The translations under genes and the position numbers were made by a program. Below are positions 1 through 13,001 of a stretch of DNA of 64,000 nt, piece after piece; the stretch's first letter is position 1; each line of letters starts with the position of its first letter. Under the pieces are notes generated by a model. That model made no database searches and was not told the DNA's origin. It saw only the letters and a program-made list of their open reading frames with translations. Source of the DNA: Paracentrotus lividus (lineage: Eukaryota > Echinodermata > Echinoidea > Camarodonta > Echinidae); NCBI GenBank assembly GCA_940671915.1, contig CALNVZ010003426.1, positions 15,781,590 to 15,845,589 of the forward strand, read 5' to 3'.

Positions 1-234
1 GCACGAAACGTCCATACATGGTATACTGAACATTCAATATTTCACAATCACATGCAAATGACTTCTGATAGATTTGTTTTATTTTATTTTATTTCATTTT
101 ATTTTAACCGAACACGGAGCTGGTAGGGTGGAAGTGTTAGTGTGGGTTTATCGCTTCCGATAGAACACTCAATATGTCGTCGAACATGTCGAAAGTATCA
201 AATGACAGGTGAATGGCACCAGCGAGTCAATCTG

Positions 235-370
235 GGGGGCATTTCATCAAAGGACTTGTCGGACATTTATCCGACATATTTGCTCTCTGCCAATCAGATG
301 CAAGCATTTCAGTAGCTTATAACAATTTATCGGATAAAACGTCCGACAAGTCCTTTGATGAAACGCCCCC
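235..370. mobile_element. Short foldback element (MITE-like)
   Basis: A 136-bp near-perfect foldback; GGGGGCATTTCATCAAAGGA at the left tip is mirrored at the right tip. It has no coding capacity. Confidence 0.7.
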
Positions 371-3300
371 CTGGTATTGAAGATTTTGAAGATAAATTAA
401 AATGTATCGAATTACCTGCCTGGTATAGCATCGGGGAACTTGAGTGTCCCTATCCGAGTGCAAAGAAGAGATGGAGAGACATATTATGAGCATTTTATTT
501 GTATTTTTCATGCATAAAATTTGAATAAATTGAATACACTCTTCCACTTCTTCTACACATTTGCCCTCTACTTTATTTGAGAATTTGTTCAATAGTAAAT
601 TATGTCGTTTAAAAGTCATGTTATAATAATCAAATTTAACTGAACTAAACACAACGCAACATGTAAGTTCCCGACTGGTGAAGGCGTAGACTTTTAACAG
701 AAATATTTTGTGCAAAGCACAAATAATAATGTTACAGCAGTGTTCTACACTAAACTTTATTTTGTTTGAAAAGGAGATTTTGTATTTCATGAGCCAATTA
801 TCACATTTCAAACTTAACAAGAGTCACTTTTTTCATGCCAACATGCCAAAAACTGGATTGTCAAAAAGACCCCCCCCCCAAAAAAAAAAAAAAAAAAAAA
901 AAAAAATGTTTCTAAAGACTATTGTCGACATGACTTGTTACAATACTAAAGGCGAAGTAGAATAGACTCGTATTTACATACATTAGAACAAAAAATATGA
1001 CGTGAGCGTGATTGTTTAATTACCGTTAATGACCGAGGAACAATAGGAGAGCGACTTATAGGACTTGAACTTAGAATCTGTTCCTATTGAACCATAACCA
1101 CAGGTGCGAGAGTGCGAGGGCCCCTATTGACTGGAAGAACAATGCAGGGACAAGGTAGATTTTGGGTTCATAAGAAACAAAAGGGGGTGATGTAATGATT
1201 GACTTGAGGCGTGAACTTATCTATTGTACCGTAACCACAGGTGCGTATAGGCTATTGTATTGTTCGAAGAAAGCTTCGGATTTGTGAAGGTTTGTGGTTC
1301 AATGGGGACAATAAGGGCAAGGTAGGCCTACCTATTCTATGAAATACAGTCTGTGTCAAAAAAAATGGTACAGTCGGGGAAAAAATCATTTAGGTGTGAA
1401 ATCTTTTCATATAATGTGTGTTTGTGGTACCAAATTAAAGCCAAAATATTTTTCTTGCTGATGCGCTTTGTCCTGTATAATTTGCTTTCGTAAAACAAAA
1501 GTTATGCTAAGTTTTGTGCGACGAGGAACAAATCGAAATTACGCACTTCTGTCGTTCTGGAGCGCCGAATTCACGGTCATTATGCGAAATCGTACACAAA
1601 GGCATGGGACGGCCTGCGAAAAATGGATTTTTCTTGATTGTAGAAAATTAGTCATATCTCAAAAAATACTGCACCAAATGTGATGAAAAAAATTGCAGAA
1701 GAAAGAGTGATATTCCTGCGTTATGAAAATAACAAACAATACCATGTTGATATTAACCTTCACACTATAAAAAAATGTTTTCTAACTGTACCATTTTATT
1801 TGACACAGACTGTAGAGAATTGTGTATGCTACAATGAAAATTAAACGCTCGGGGAAGGGAATATACTCCTAATCTAAATTTCATATCAAGGCCAGTTCTA
1901 TTTGCAAGTTTAGTGAGCCGATGAAAAATATTGCTATGTTTCTCGAATGTTACCAAATACCCCAAAAATTATGATGATGATATCACTTTTGTGGAAAATA
2001 AAAAAAGAAAAAAAATACAAGGAGCTCATAATCGCCTGTACCGCGGAGCGTTTTTGAATATGCGGGTGGGGGCCGAGCTGAACGATAAAAAATATTTTGG
2101 GCCTGATGCACCCACCCCCCGCCCCCGCAGCGGCTGGCCTAAAAAGAACATTATATTCGTATTCAAGCATATTCCATTCCCAGATTTGGAAATGGACGCT
2201 CTGTGTACACACATACAAAACAAAAACAACAACTAAAAAAAAAATTAAAAACAAAACAAAAACAAAACAAAAAACAAACAAAATAGCAAAAAATAGAGTA
2301 GTGTTATTGCACATACTCCAGAAATATCTTCTATTTAAAGTTGAACCAGGAAATTTATACGCTCACGATGCATGAAAATTATACTTTATTTGGTGCTGGA
2401 AAAGAATATGACGGTTGATTACATGTTTTTAGGAATAAAAATGAACCTTTTGTTACTTTCAGTGCAACCACAGATGAGCAAATAAAACAATTCGGGTAAA
2501 GCTAAAGTTTTGAAAATGGATTTTCTATTTTAAAGACACATTAGCACCCCCCCCTAAAAAAAAGACAAAGTAATATAGTAGAACTATAGGTGTGGAATTG
2601 AGTATTAACTACTCCATCGAGAAAACTTTTAAGTTGAAACTGTAAACGCTTGAAGTTTTATTATACAGGCCTTCATCGCAACCTCTCTCATGTCTCTTGT
2701 GTATACCTCGCAGTGTTCGAATCCCAACGAAAATCCATTTTCTTGGCTCATTTTTCATATTTTTCATTTCAGGGGACTTCTAATGCACTCATTTGTAAAT
2801 ATAGTTTTGGTTAGAATTATATGAAGGCGATTGATAGAGTGGGCACTTGTTTTTAAGTAAAATCACGCGAAGCAATCATAAAAAAAAAACCTTTCCCTTT
2901 CCCTGGCCTGGGCAACTTGTTATGTCAAATATTAATTTCCACCCACACGTTTTGGACATCTTTAACACATGTCACGCGGGCGTATTGCTTTATTATTTTT
3001 TATTAACCGCAAGTGTATATTTACAACGTCGAGGTCTTTCCTTATTGTTATTTACGGCGAGTAAAATTCATGTATTCCTGACTTTCACCCGTAATGCTTA
3101 TTTTTACCCTCACTTGCCAGAAGTAATGCAATAGCTAAAATTAGTCTTTTAGTATTATGTTGTTATATTTCATTCATAGCCAGAGTAATTCTTGACCATT
3201 TGGTATTATTCTGAAATGATTTCTTGGAGCAGTAAATAACCAGAAACGGTCATTTCTGAAATAAAGTGGGAGACAGAGGATCAAAGCCCCCAAAATGAAA

Positions 3301-5700
3301 TTTTGGTAGGAGGGGGCCTAATCAGTGAACAGAATCATGATGCATGTTTTATATTTCTCCGAAAACTGTTTACAGCTCCAGGTTATACCGATGTCTAATG
3401 AATAATGGCCAAAAAGTTAGCACTACAATGGCAGACAATAAAAGCAACACTATGGTGTGAAATTTATTCATGCCGTTGCAGTTTATACATTCTACCAAAT
3501 GATCACATTATACTAGGCAGAAGCCAACCCCTCATAAATTTATTGTAATAGCGTTTTCAATATTTGCAATATCATTTTCACACTTTTGTTACTTTTTGCT
3601 GGATAATCACGACCTCTCGTTCTGGGATTATCCTCCTTAGCAACAACGCAATGTTTTCTCTTCTTCTTCTTAGGGTGGTTTTTTTTTTCATTTGCCTTTG
3701 AAATGGTTCCTTTTTTTTTTAATTAAGTGTTTTATTCAATCAAAAACAATCAAAGTGTACAGGTCATAAAAAATATTATGGCCATTATTCATTAGCCAGT
3801 TGTATAAATGAAATATAGCCAGTTAAAAGACTTGTAAAAATGAAAAATGCATGAATTTCAGCTATGTTGCAATACCTAGGCTATGGCAGCTGGAAGTGAT
3901 TGTATATCACACTTGATATGCTGAAAGAATTTTAAATTGTAGGTTGATCATGCTCTATAAAAATTATAATGAAATGACTTGCATTTATTGACAGCAACGA
4001 GCAAGAGTACAAGATATTTTGTTATAAAGAAAAAGAAAAAGAAATGTACATAATTGAATTACATTGTTTTTATATTGGTATCATAAACTCTCGGTATTCC
4101 TAAATTCAGCTTCTTTATCTTGTCAGTTTTGTGGCAAAAAGTTAGTAATTTTAACTGCTCTTTGTTTTCATCTTTAACTTTATCTGCTTATTTCTGTCAG
4201 TAGTCATGGTAGTAGGCCTATAGACATTTATTCAGATGGTCCAAATATTTTACAGTACGAATTTTGCAGCCTGCGTAAATTTTCATGAAAATAAGCGTTT
4301 GAATAAAACTATTCCATTTCATTATTATACTGCAATATAGGATTCATACATATTTGATTAAGGTGAACGGTGATCACAATTTTTATTTATTTCATTATTT
4401 TGTATGCAATTCATTTTACATGGCTTCCGAACTATATATAATTATATATAAAAAAACAAAAAACAAAAAAACAAATCTGCATGGGTTACTAGTGGTAGAT
4501 GTAAACATTTTTCTCAAGCAGTCATTGATTTTTCATGTAACTCCCTGTTTACAATACGTCTTGTAAAACTAATATTTTTCATTTATTTCTTGTCATATAA
4601 ATAATAAAGTGCTTCATTAGCATAAGAATTTACTGTATTTCTTGGTCTCTAGAAATACCTCCTACAAGATGATTTATCGTGTTGCAGGAATATGTCGCAA
4701 CATAAAGGGGGAAATACATTTTGTAGTCCCGGTAAAGTAAAGTAGTCCAGCCGGTCATTTTGCGTCCTGTGCACATGTTCCTATACATGTACATTCAAAC
4801 TTTATATTCAAACTGCAAATACGAGTGAATGATAATGCAGCTTTCGAAAAAGATTTCAAAATTATTTAGTATAGGGGAGTTCATTAGTATCACTTTTTAA
4901 AAGAACATAACTTTGTGTTAGCACTGTTTTGATATTTAATCATTGAACTCTCAAAACATCGGGTAATAGTTACTTCAATATTGATTTTCATCAAAGGATT
5001 ATCGTGCAAAATTGACTATAGAAAGTTTAATAGCCAAAAAGATGTGGGTAATCTTATTTCAGGGAGTCAGTACCATTATTTTAGACTATTTTATTGTTAC
5101 ACTCATTTCATTATGATCTAAAGTTGACTTAAAACAGACTCACTAGTAAAATTCTGATAATCATGCTTTCATTCTTTACCCAGGGTTTTAAAATGAATAT
5201 TGTAGGTGTCAATTTTTTTTTTCAATTACATTTCTGAAAACCTCAGTCGTTCGCTGCATTTCCATCTCCAAATCGCAATTCTGAGAGGTGAAAAAGTTTC
5301 TTACATAATAAAAAGATATATTGTTGACTGTTTATCAATCGTTTTGCTTTCTTAATTTATGAGGTCATCTTATTCCGACTTACGTCTTCGTTATGCCTAA
5401 TTAAGTATCTTAAAAAGAAGTTATTTAAGACACAAAAGAGATAAGTCGATAGCCACCCAAAAGAACAAGACACTTACGCACGACGAACCCCATGTATACG
5501 AGTCCATTCGCCTGATACCACACCGTACCAAAAACCTGACCCAGTCTATTGTTATGACCCCCATCGCTTACCCCTGGGTACGTGCGAATCGGATCGTTTG
5601 TTCCTAACGGAGTAAACCCCTATTGTCCAATCACAAAAGTCCATCTATCAGGTCGGGTGCGAAGCCACGCCTACCTGCCTAGGCACTATGCATGAATTAT
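371..5700. other. Intergenic region upstream of Ets4
   Basis: AT-rich sequence with poly-A runs and one inverted-repeat element (1345-1814). Small open frames here look random and no gene is supported. The last few hundred bases before 5781 are less AT-rich and likely contain the Ets4 promoter-proximal region. Confidence 0.5.
1345..1814 (+). mobile_element. Inverted-repeat element 'ACAGTCTGTGTC' copy 1
   Basis: About 470 bp bounded by TACAGTCTGTGTCAAA and its complement, with TA at both ends. Two other copies are present at 22.0 and 50.6 kb. It is probably a non-autonomous DNA transposon. A 71-codon open frame inside (1468-1683) is shared with copy 2. Confidence 0.85.
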
Positions 5701-5780
5701 TCATGGTCTTTGAAAGCCCATGATGTCATTGTTCGGGAAAACGAACGGGAAACCGTCGCATGCTCGGTTTAGTTTACCAG

Positions 5781-5787
5781 TATAAAT
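5781..5787 (+). promoter_or_regulatory. TATA box of the Ets4 gene
   Basis: TATAAAT lies about 30 bp before a plausible transcription start near 5811. It precedes a non-coding exon that ends in a clean GTAAGT donor at 5938. A CCAAT motif lies upstream near 5617. The TATA call is from sequence only; the start site is inferred from spacing. Confidence 0.6.
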
Positions 5788-5810
5788 CCAGTTTCATTCA
5801 GGGTTTGAAA

Positions 5811-5937
5811 ACATTTACTGTTTGGTCTCTAGCTTGTTAACAACTCGAATATCATATATCAGAAGCTAAGGAATTATAACACAAGACCACTTCTACGACA
5901 AGTGCATTTATCACTTGAAGTTGACCTGTATTATTTT
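5811..5937 (+). other. Ets4 5' UTR exon 1 (predicted)
   Basis: This stretch between the TATA box and a GTAAGT donor at 5938 contains no ATG. It would splice to the acceptor at 7344-7345 (polypyrimidine tract, CCCAG). The 5' end is approximate. Confidence 0.55.
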
Positions 5938-7345
5938 GTAAGTTTGCATTTTTTTTTGCACTTTGTGTTTTTATTTTCATGTTATAATTGATCTAATTTA
6001 TCATGTTTGTATGCATGTCTGTGAAAATGTTTAAATGGTGAAGTTGTAATTTGATGTTATGTTTCGTGTGTTTGGCGTTTTGTAGAGCTCAAATTGAGGT
6101 GGGTTTAATAATTTGTTGCATTTATCAGCTGGGAAATTTGAGGTGGTATAATTAATCCATAATCATTTGTCGATTATAATTCAGGATGCCTGAGATAAAT
6201 TTGCCGGGAATGTTGTTGTCCTAAATTGCAGCCTGTTCCGAAACCAAGAACCCGAAACCAGGATTGGTTTTCTTCAGTTTCACTTGCAAGTCATGTTGAC
6301 CAGTGTTTCGACCAATCATGATAGTATCATAGCTTGGATATTGATATCAAAATAGGCATACAATTCCCTGGTTTCGCTGCCCAGTTTCTAAACTATATTT
6401 TGTGCGGTGCACATCCAACACGTGTGCATCGTGTACATGTGTGGTGTATGTACTCCATGCACTGTTTGCAAGTAGAGCGTATAGTGTGTGAATACAGTCT
6501 ATACCGTGTGCTGCTGTTTGACTGTGGATGTTTTGTGTGCAGTGATATAAACAGCTGTTTTCAAGAAGGCGGAAATAGTAAATTTTCTATCACAGAGTTT
6601 CGGGCAGCCTAGGGGGAAATAATTCCGATCTACCTCAAGTGTGCTTGCTATATATTCCAAACTTCCTCATACAATTGGCATGCACTTATTTTGTCGTCAT
6701 AGTCTTGTGATTATGACGATTTATGTATTGAAAGTCGATGCCTGGCTGGATATATGGGTCTTTCCCTCATAAGTTGAGATGTCAAAGTGGTTCATCCAAA
6801 AATAGATTTTGGCATTATTTAGAGACACATTCTGTCTATAAAACAGCTCTCATTGTTTCTCAAATCATTTAATATTAAATTCTTGAAGTTTATCCATTGG
6901 TTGACAATCTCCATTTATAATGTGTAAGCAACAATTTATTTGGAAGAAACACATTGACACTTTATAGATGTCTCAAAACTCTTAATTTTTTCTTCAAACT
7001 TAGTATTTTTTCAACATATTATCTTTTAGTAACTTTTAGTAGTCATCTCTAAATAATTCCTGTTTACCATAGGCCTGGTGTACTTTTAAATAGCAAGTTA
7101 TAGACATAGGTTTATTTATTTCTAACTCATTCTTTTTTTTTCAATTTTATTATGAACTACATTGAAGTTGGCCTTTGCTTTGATAGTATCTGATTTATAT
7201 AATATATGTTGAGTTTATTATGCTTCCCTACTATTTTTTTTTTCTCACCGGAATCTTCCTGAACTGAATTATAATGGTTTAAATATAAACATATTTGTAA
7301 TTATCATTATTGTGTACTTATGACCTGTTCTATTTTTTCTCCCAG

Positions 7346-7437
7346 ATTTAAACCACAATATCACAACGACATCCAGCAACACTATGTTCTCAACTGGCGA
7401 AGTTTGTATTGTACCACCCACACCAATGACCGATCCA
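7346..7437 (+). CDS. ets4: Ets4 exon 2 (5' UTR end and first 18 codons)
   Basis: The acceptor is TTTTCTCCCAG and the donor is GTAAGT at 7438. The first ATG is at 7384 and codes for [18 protein letters not shown]. It leaves phase 0, matching exon 3. Confidence 0.8.
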
Positions 7438-10400
7438 GTAAGTTTATTTACATTTTAAAAAAATTATTTATTTATTTATTTAAACGTGTTTAAACAAGAT
7501 CAGATTTATATTTTAAGAAATGCATATATTAATGCATTTCAACATATTTCCCTATTTTCATTTACCATCAGTTGGTCATTACAGCCACTTCAGGTTTAGG
7601 GTTGGTTGGTATTCTACATGCCAATATTGTAGGTGCCTATGTACTGTATGTCAATCCAAATTTCATTTCCATTTTGTTCTAATAAGATAACAAAAAAATC
7701 TCTGTTTAAATAATTTTGATATTGTTATGCAATGTATACCTAGATCTTTTGTTAAAAGTTGATCATTGATTGTAATTGAATGATAGTATTGTATAATTGA
7801 ATTCATTCAAGTTAATATGTAGGCCTAAACTTCCCGCAAATTATTAGATATGGGGCCTATCAGCCTCAAACAAATCCCAAATTACAAAATTTAACTTGAC
7901 ATGTTTTATTCAGCTTGTCTTGTATATTAATATCATTTCATATATCTGTGGAATTTATTCCTGAGTGTACATTGCTATGCCATTTTCCACAGTGTGGAGT
8001 GAATCTATTTAAAAAAAAAATATTTGGAGCCTATTCACTATGTACAGTATAACAAATACTATACAACAGTGATATTCATTTTCAATAACTGTGCACAGCA
8101 GTGTAGACTTTAAACCAGCTATCCATTGCATACTTCCTTTGCCAGTTCAAAGTCCAAATATATGTACTGTACATAAAATAACTGTATATGATCTGTGGCC
8201 TAATAATACCCTTTGCCAAGAATGGCGAGAGAGAGAGAGAGAGAGAGAGAGAAAGAAACCAACTGTTGATTTCAATAGGATAATTGAATGAATCGCAAAC
8301 TTCTCTGTAGAGTGTTTATTATGACGTCAATGAATAGGGCCGTATGCCAAAACTCGCTGGCATCTCATAATACTGGAAGACCCGATCGGGGAATTCCCTC
8401 TCTGTCTCCCTCGTTGTTTTTATGAGAGCATGTTCTCAGTAGAGCTTGGAGGCCATGTGATTAGGAAATGAAAACATGCCATTTTTTCTTGTGACACCAA
8501 TTAACCGTGAGAAAGGTAGTTTGGGTGTCATACCTGAGACTCAATTACTTGTGTGAAATTGTCCAGAGTGTACTGCTAAATATTTAGGGGAAATATATAG
8601 AGTGAGTACTCAATGATCAATTAGGGAAGATGCATCATTTAGGTTGATTGATAAGGGGTATTACAAATATGTGAGTTATAGTTAATAGCTTCTTTGTATT
8701 TAAAGCTAAAGGGTATTTATGGTTTAATTGAAACACACTTTAAGAGCTTTAGTGTCAATACATGTATCCATAATTCACAACTAATCATAATGGTTGTTGA
8801 TTCCTACTTCTTAGTGCAAAGATAATTCTTAAATTGAATCTGGATTTTAATTTTTTTTATGATAAATCATTTTTTTTTTCTTCTTTCAAGGACGCTGTCC
8901 AACTCGCAGAAATAAGCATGGGCAGTCAACTACTGGATCTCGACCTCATCCAACACCAACAACAGCAACAACAGAGGCAAGCAAGATTCGACGGCCCTTC
9001 ACCCAGCCCCTCCTTCAGCGGCGGATATGGATTCCCCCCTTCCCCAGACATGCAGGGGTCCTTCTACCCTGAGCAATGCTTCTTCCCTGGCCAGCAGGTG
9101 GGACCTTCCATTCAGCAGACGGGGGTTGATCAGATCTCAGAGATTGAGGAGAACGAGGTGGTGAGACTACTGATGAGGGAGATGATTCCTGATATCTTGG
9201 CCGACTGCAGCAAACTCAACTTGTATCCAAGTAAGTAGTGATCCCCATCCACTAAAATCTCTGTTTATTTTGCGATGGAAAGTTTTCCAACAAATATCAC
9301 CATAAGCAGGTTCACATGGTCTCTACAGATCCAAGTATTTGAAATAATGCAATTTCACAATAATGTAATATCGTTGGCAATTCCAAGGTGAATCAGTATT
9401 CTCTCTGTAAAATAGTGTACACAGAGCCTGAAATGCATTTGATAGTACAAATTTATATACAGTGGAAACTTGTTTTAAAGAGGCCTGAAATAACAGTATG
9501 CCTTGTTGGTCCTAAGGCCCTACTTAATAATGAGTTTTCAGCATTTATAGATTATGGATCTAGAATGATATGAGACGTAAATCTACAATTGTCATCCTCC
9601 ACCCAAGAGACTTAAAAAAAATTAATGTATTGTTCTTGTTCTAAATATTTAAATTTCTCTCTTCTATTGATAGATCTGTCAGTGTGGACAAGGGACGATG
9701 TTCAGAGATGGCTCGCATGCATAATCAGCCGGTACGAACTCGGAGAGGTCGACATGAACATGTTCTACATCGACGGAACAACGTTGGGGTCACTACATGA
9801 TGAGGATTTCAGACAGAGGGCGCCAAAATGCGGGGACATCCTTTACAGCGTTGTATGTCTTCTCAAATCAAGTGAGTATCTCCATTCGTTTTTTTTAATG
9901 AAGACAGATATTCCTTTTTCCAGATGAACAACATGAATAGTGCTGAATAATCACATTTAGAGCAGCCATATTTTTTTGGCTTTTGTTTAATAGCAGAAAC
10001 TTTATGAGATATATGTTAAAAACGAAAAAAGGTGTCATGTCGGCCAAATTATTATGAATATATAAGTCCACAATGTGCTGGAAAAGTTGGTTTTAAATAG
10101 ATCTCCTAAATTTTTCTGAACAAGAACAAAATGGCATCATTAAATAACACTGAGAGCAGTACTCCATTTCTGTGATTTAAACACTATATCATGTATCTAA
10201 ATCCAACACCAATTTCTCCATCTCGCCCCTACCCCAGGTATTCACTTTGATGCGGCACCCCAGGTGGTTCCACAAGCCCAGATGATTCCCCACCACATCC
10301 CCCAGCCATCTCATTTCATCACGGGAGCACCCACGGTTATGCCTCCAAGGTGCGTTATGGCACCCATCTCACCGGTTGCCACACCTGGTGACGAGAGCGG

Positions 10401-13001
10401 CAGCACGGGATCGCCTAGTGATGGTAAGAATTTTTGAAGTTCTGCTACTTGGGTACATGTATCCTGATGAGAATGAATTCAAGATGCAGTGATGAATGTT
10501 ATGAGGCATTATTGCTTTAAAAAATATATGACAAACAGTGAAAATGTGACAAGACGAAATGGAGTTAATTTTTTTTTTCTGTCTGTCTGTCTGTTTCTCT
10601 CTATCTCTCTTTCTGTCTATCTGTCTCTCTCTCTCTTATGTTGAGGTAATTATGAACATTATTCGTTTAGCTGGAATAATTTTTATTCAATCCTGCCTAT
10701 TTAGTGATCTTTCCATGCAGTTTTCTAACTTGTTCAGTCCAATCAATGATTTTTTTTCTTCTTCAATATTAACAAAATATATTAAATCATTTTATCTCCT
10801 TCTCTCCAGATGAGATCTCTATCCCATCTCCTGCTCCTAGCGGCCCAAACACCTCCATGACTCCAAACCACACTGGTGGTATCCAGCTATGGCAGTTCTT
10901 GAAGGAGCTCCTCCTCCAGCCAAACTCCTACAGCTACTGCATCAGGTGGATGGACAGAACACACGGTGAGTGTTATGAACAGCATCTATGCAAATGAGAT
11001 GTAAATGATGTGGAGTGCCATGTAGAGAATATGATATAAGATATGGAAAGTGCATGTCATGTGATTTTAAAGAACGACTGAGATGGATGTTTGTATGCTA
11101 TAAGGTGTCCAAAAAAAAAAAAAGAAGAAAGAAATGGCAATATTTGCCAAAGATGTCTTCTTTGCGATACTAGATTAAAAGGCAATCAGAAAAATAGTAT
11201 TTAAGGTTCCATAATGGTGTCTGAAATAGTTAGCCAAGCTAAACAATATTAGGGTCATGAATAATGCATGAGCATCCTTTGTGAATGGTTTGATCTCTCG
11301 CCCTTATAAGGGCATGCCAAGAATAGCAGTGTGGTAATGCATGATGTCATNNNNNNNNNNNNNNNNNNNNNNNCATTGTCATTTTAGGGGGGGGGGGGTA
11401 GGTGGATGAGATGGCAGGATGTGCAGATCAGGAAGCTAAAAGGGAAGTGGATCTTCCTGACCCTGTGTTTGGGTTATTTCTCTAAGCTTAAGTGCTTCCT
11501 CACAGGAAGGAAAGAGCGGTAGACCGTCCTTGCCCCAAGCGGCACCAAAATGATACAAATCTGTGACGATTTATTCCCAAATATGGTCAAACGGTTGAAT
11601 TTCCGCGAAATACCAAGGGTAGTAAAACAAAACTAATTGGTTATCGATTGATGGAAATCTGATCAATATACTTCCCAAATATGGGTGTAAAAATAATTGA
11701 TCTTGGGCTGATTCCAGAGACAGTTTTTAACTGATCACTAAAATGGGTCGATCAATTTGAAACTTGAAACCACCTACCTGTATCTTATCCATATGGAAAC
11801 CTAAACTGACATAGGAGACTCGATAAAACTCAATCTTCAAAGTTTTAAGAAATGAGATACTTGATAAAGAAAATTAAGAATGATTGAAAACAAGGGTGTG
11901 TGTTTCTTGGGAGTACGTGCAGTATGTGCTATATATAGGTGATTGACATGTTTTTTGGATATTAATTACAGCTACACGTTCAATCAGTTTTTAGTTCATG
12001 GTTGTCCGTTGAAGTGGGTGCCAGTAAAATTGACAAACAGATGATAGATTGGGGGTCTTCAACTTATTGATATTAAAATACATATTCATGAAGTTCGAAA
12101 AAAGAAGAAAAAAAATTGAATTTCAAACAATCAAAAGAGAAACAAAATTTGTTTGAAACAATGGGAAAATAAATAAAATTGGGTTTCAAACAATAAAAAA
12201 AGACAAAATTGGGTTTTCAAACAATCAAAACAGAAAACAAAAATTGTTTCAATCAATCAAAATTCATACATGTATGAATTCATCTGTCTGTTGAATATAT
12301 ATGAAGCTCATTGTCATTGCTGTAATTCATATCTGATGAATATTCATGAAGCTCATACAATGATTGGATGGTGGTGATGTAATGGGCGTGTCTTTGTAGG
12401 TTTGTGACTGCACTTTTAGTGGGGTTGTAACCTTGTGCAACCAAAAACTAAATCATAAAGATTTATGGCAGGCAGGAGAATTTCTGCTTAATCAATCACA
12501 AAAGATTTTTTTTTTCTTATTTCCTGCAAAGATCCTGGTTTATTGTTCATGCCCTTCAAAGAAAAATACACAAGGTCAACAAAGAGGGGGTAAAAGCATT
12601 AAACTATAGATGCTTTGTTTGGGTATAAATGATATGGTAGATTACTACTACATGAATAAGGACACCTGCTTTAGTGACTAACTATATGGAAAACAGTTTT
12701 TGTGTTTTTTTCTGTTCCCCTTGTGGGGTATCCCATATAAGTTTCTCTGTAATAAACATCCTGTTATATTTCTAGCATTTTTTTTATTAACTCTCTCTTT
12801 TCCTCTTTGTTGCCAATTTCAGGAATCTTTAAGATCGAGGACTCCGTCGAGGTCGCGAGACTTTGGGGCTTGAGGAAAAACCGACCAGCGATGAACTACG
12901 ACAAGCTCTCTCGCTCCATCAGGCAGTACTATCGTAAAGGTATCATGAAGAAGACAGAGGTTTCGCAGCGACTGGTCTACCAATTCGTCCACCCCTGCTA
13001 G
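7384..13001 (+). CDS. ets4: Ets4/SPDEF (PDEF-class) ETS transcription factor
   Basis: Six coding exons join in frame to 371 codons (370 aa): 7384-7437, 8891-9230, 9674-9871, 10238-10423, 10810-10965, 12823-13001. All introns are GT/AG and every junction phase is consistent. From the N-terminus: a Gln-rich stretch after residue 40, a Pointed/SAM domain at about 133-198 (starting [13 protein letters not shown]), a Pro/Ser/Thr-rich linker, and an ETS domain at about 285-368 running to the end. The recognition helix reads [13 protein letters not shown]; Ser and Gln replace the usual Ala and Tyr of LSRALRYYY, and this with the C-terminal VYQFVHP is diagnostic of the PDEF/Ets4 subfamily (human SPDEF, fly Ets98B). 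The family binds GGA-core sites in the nucleus. In sea urchins an Ets4 protein is known as an early activator of the hatching-enzyme gene (family knowledge, not seen here). Orthology is firm; the exact N-terminal start (the first ATG of exon 2) is likely. Confidence 0.93.
8228..8252. repeat. (GA)n microsatellite
   Basis: A perfect GA dinucleotide run in the second Ets4 intron. Confidence 0.9.
8891..9230 (+). CDS. ets4: Ets4 exon 3 (N-terminal region, Gln-rich)
   Basis: Starts after TTCTTTCAAG and ends before GTAAGT at 9231. It carries a CAG/CAA run coding for polyglutamine and an acidic helix before the Pointed domain. An alternative in-frame start (ISMGS) exists inside it. Confidence 0.9.
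9674..9871 (+). CDS. ets4: Ets4 exon 4 (Pointed/SAM domain)
   Basis: This exon encodes almost the whole Pointed domain (residues about 133-198), beginning [16 protein letters not shown] and including the [13 protein letters not shown] segment typical of PDEF-type domains. The acceptor is TTGATAG and the donor is GTGAGT. Confidence 0.93.
10238..10423 (+). CDS. ets4: Ets4 exon 5 (Pro-rich linker)
   Basis: Between CCCCAG and GTAAGA. It codes for a Pro/Met/Gln-rich, probably disordered linker between the Pointed and ETS domains. It has no recognisable domain; the phase fits both neighbours. Confidence 0.88.
10579..10637. repeat. (TCTG/TCTC)n microsatellite
   Basis: A pyrimidine-rich simple repeat in the fifth Ets4 intron. 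Confidence 0.85.
10810..10965 (+). CDS. ets4: Ets4 exon 6 (start of ETS domain)
   Basis: After TCTCTCCAG and before GTGAGT. It encodes the linker end and ETS helix 1 ([19 protein letters not shown]). The splice falls in a Gly codon before IFKIEDS. Confidence 0.93.
11351..11373. other. Assembly gap (23 N)
   Basis: A run of 23 N in the last Ets4 intron, followed by a G homopolymer. It does not touch any exon. Confidence 0.99.
12823..13001 (+). CDS. ets4: Ets4 exon 7 (ETS recognition helix, stop)
   Basis: The acceptor is CCAATTTCAG. It codes for [19 protein letters not shown], the recognition helix, and a TAG stop right after the ETS fold (QFVHPC), as in SPDEF proteins. The intron before it (10966-12822) contains the only N gap in the window. 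Confidence 0.95.
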
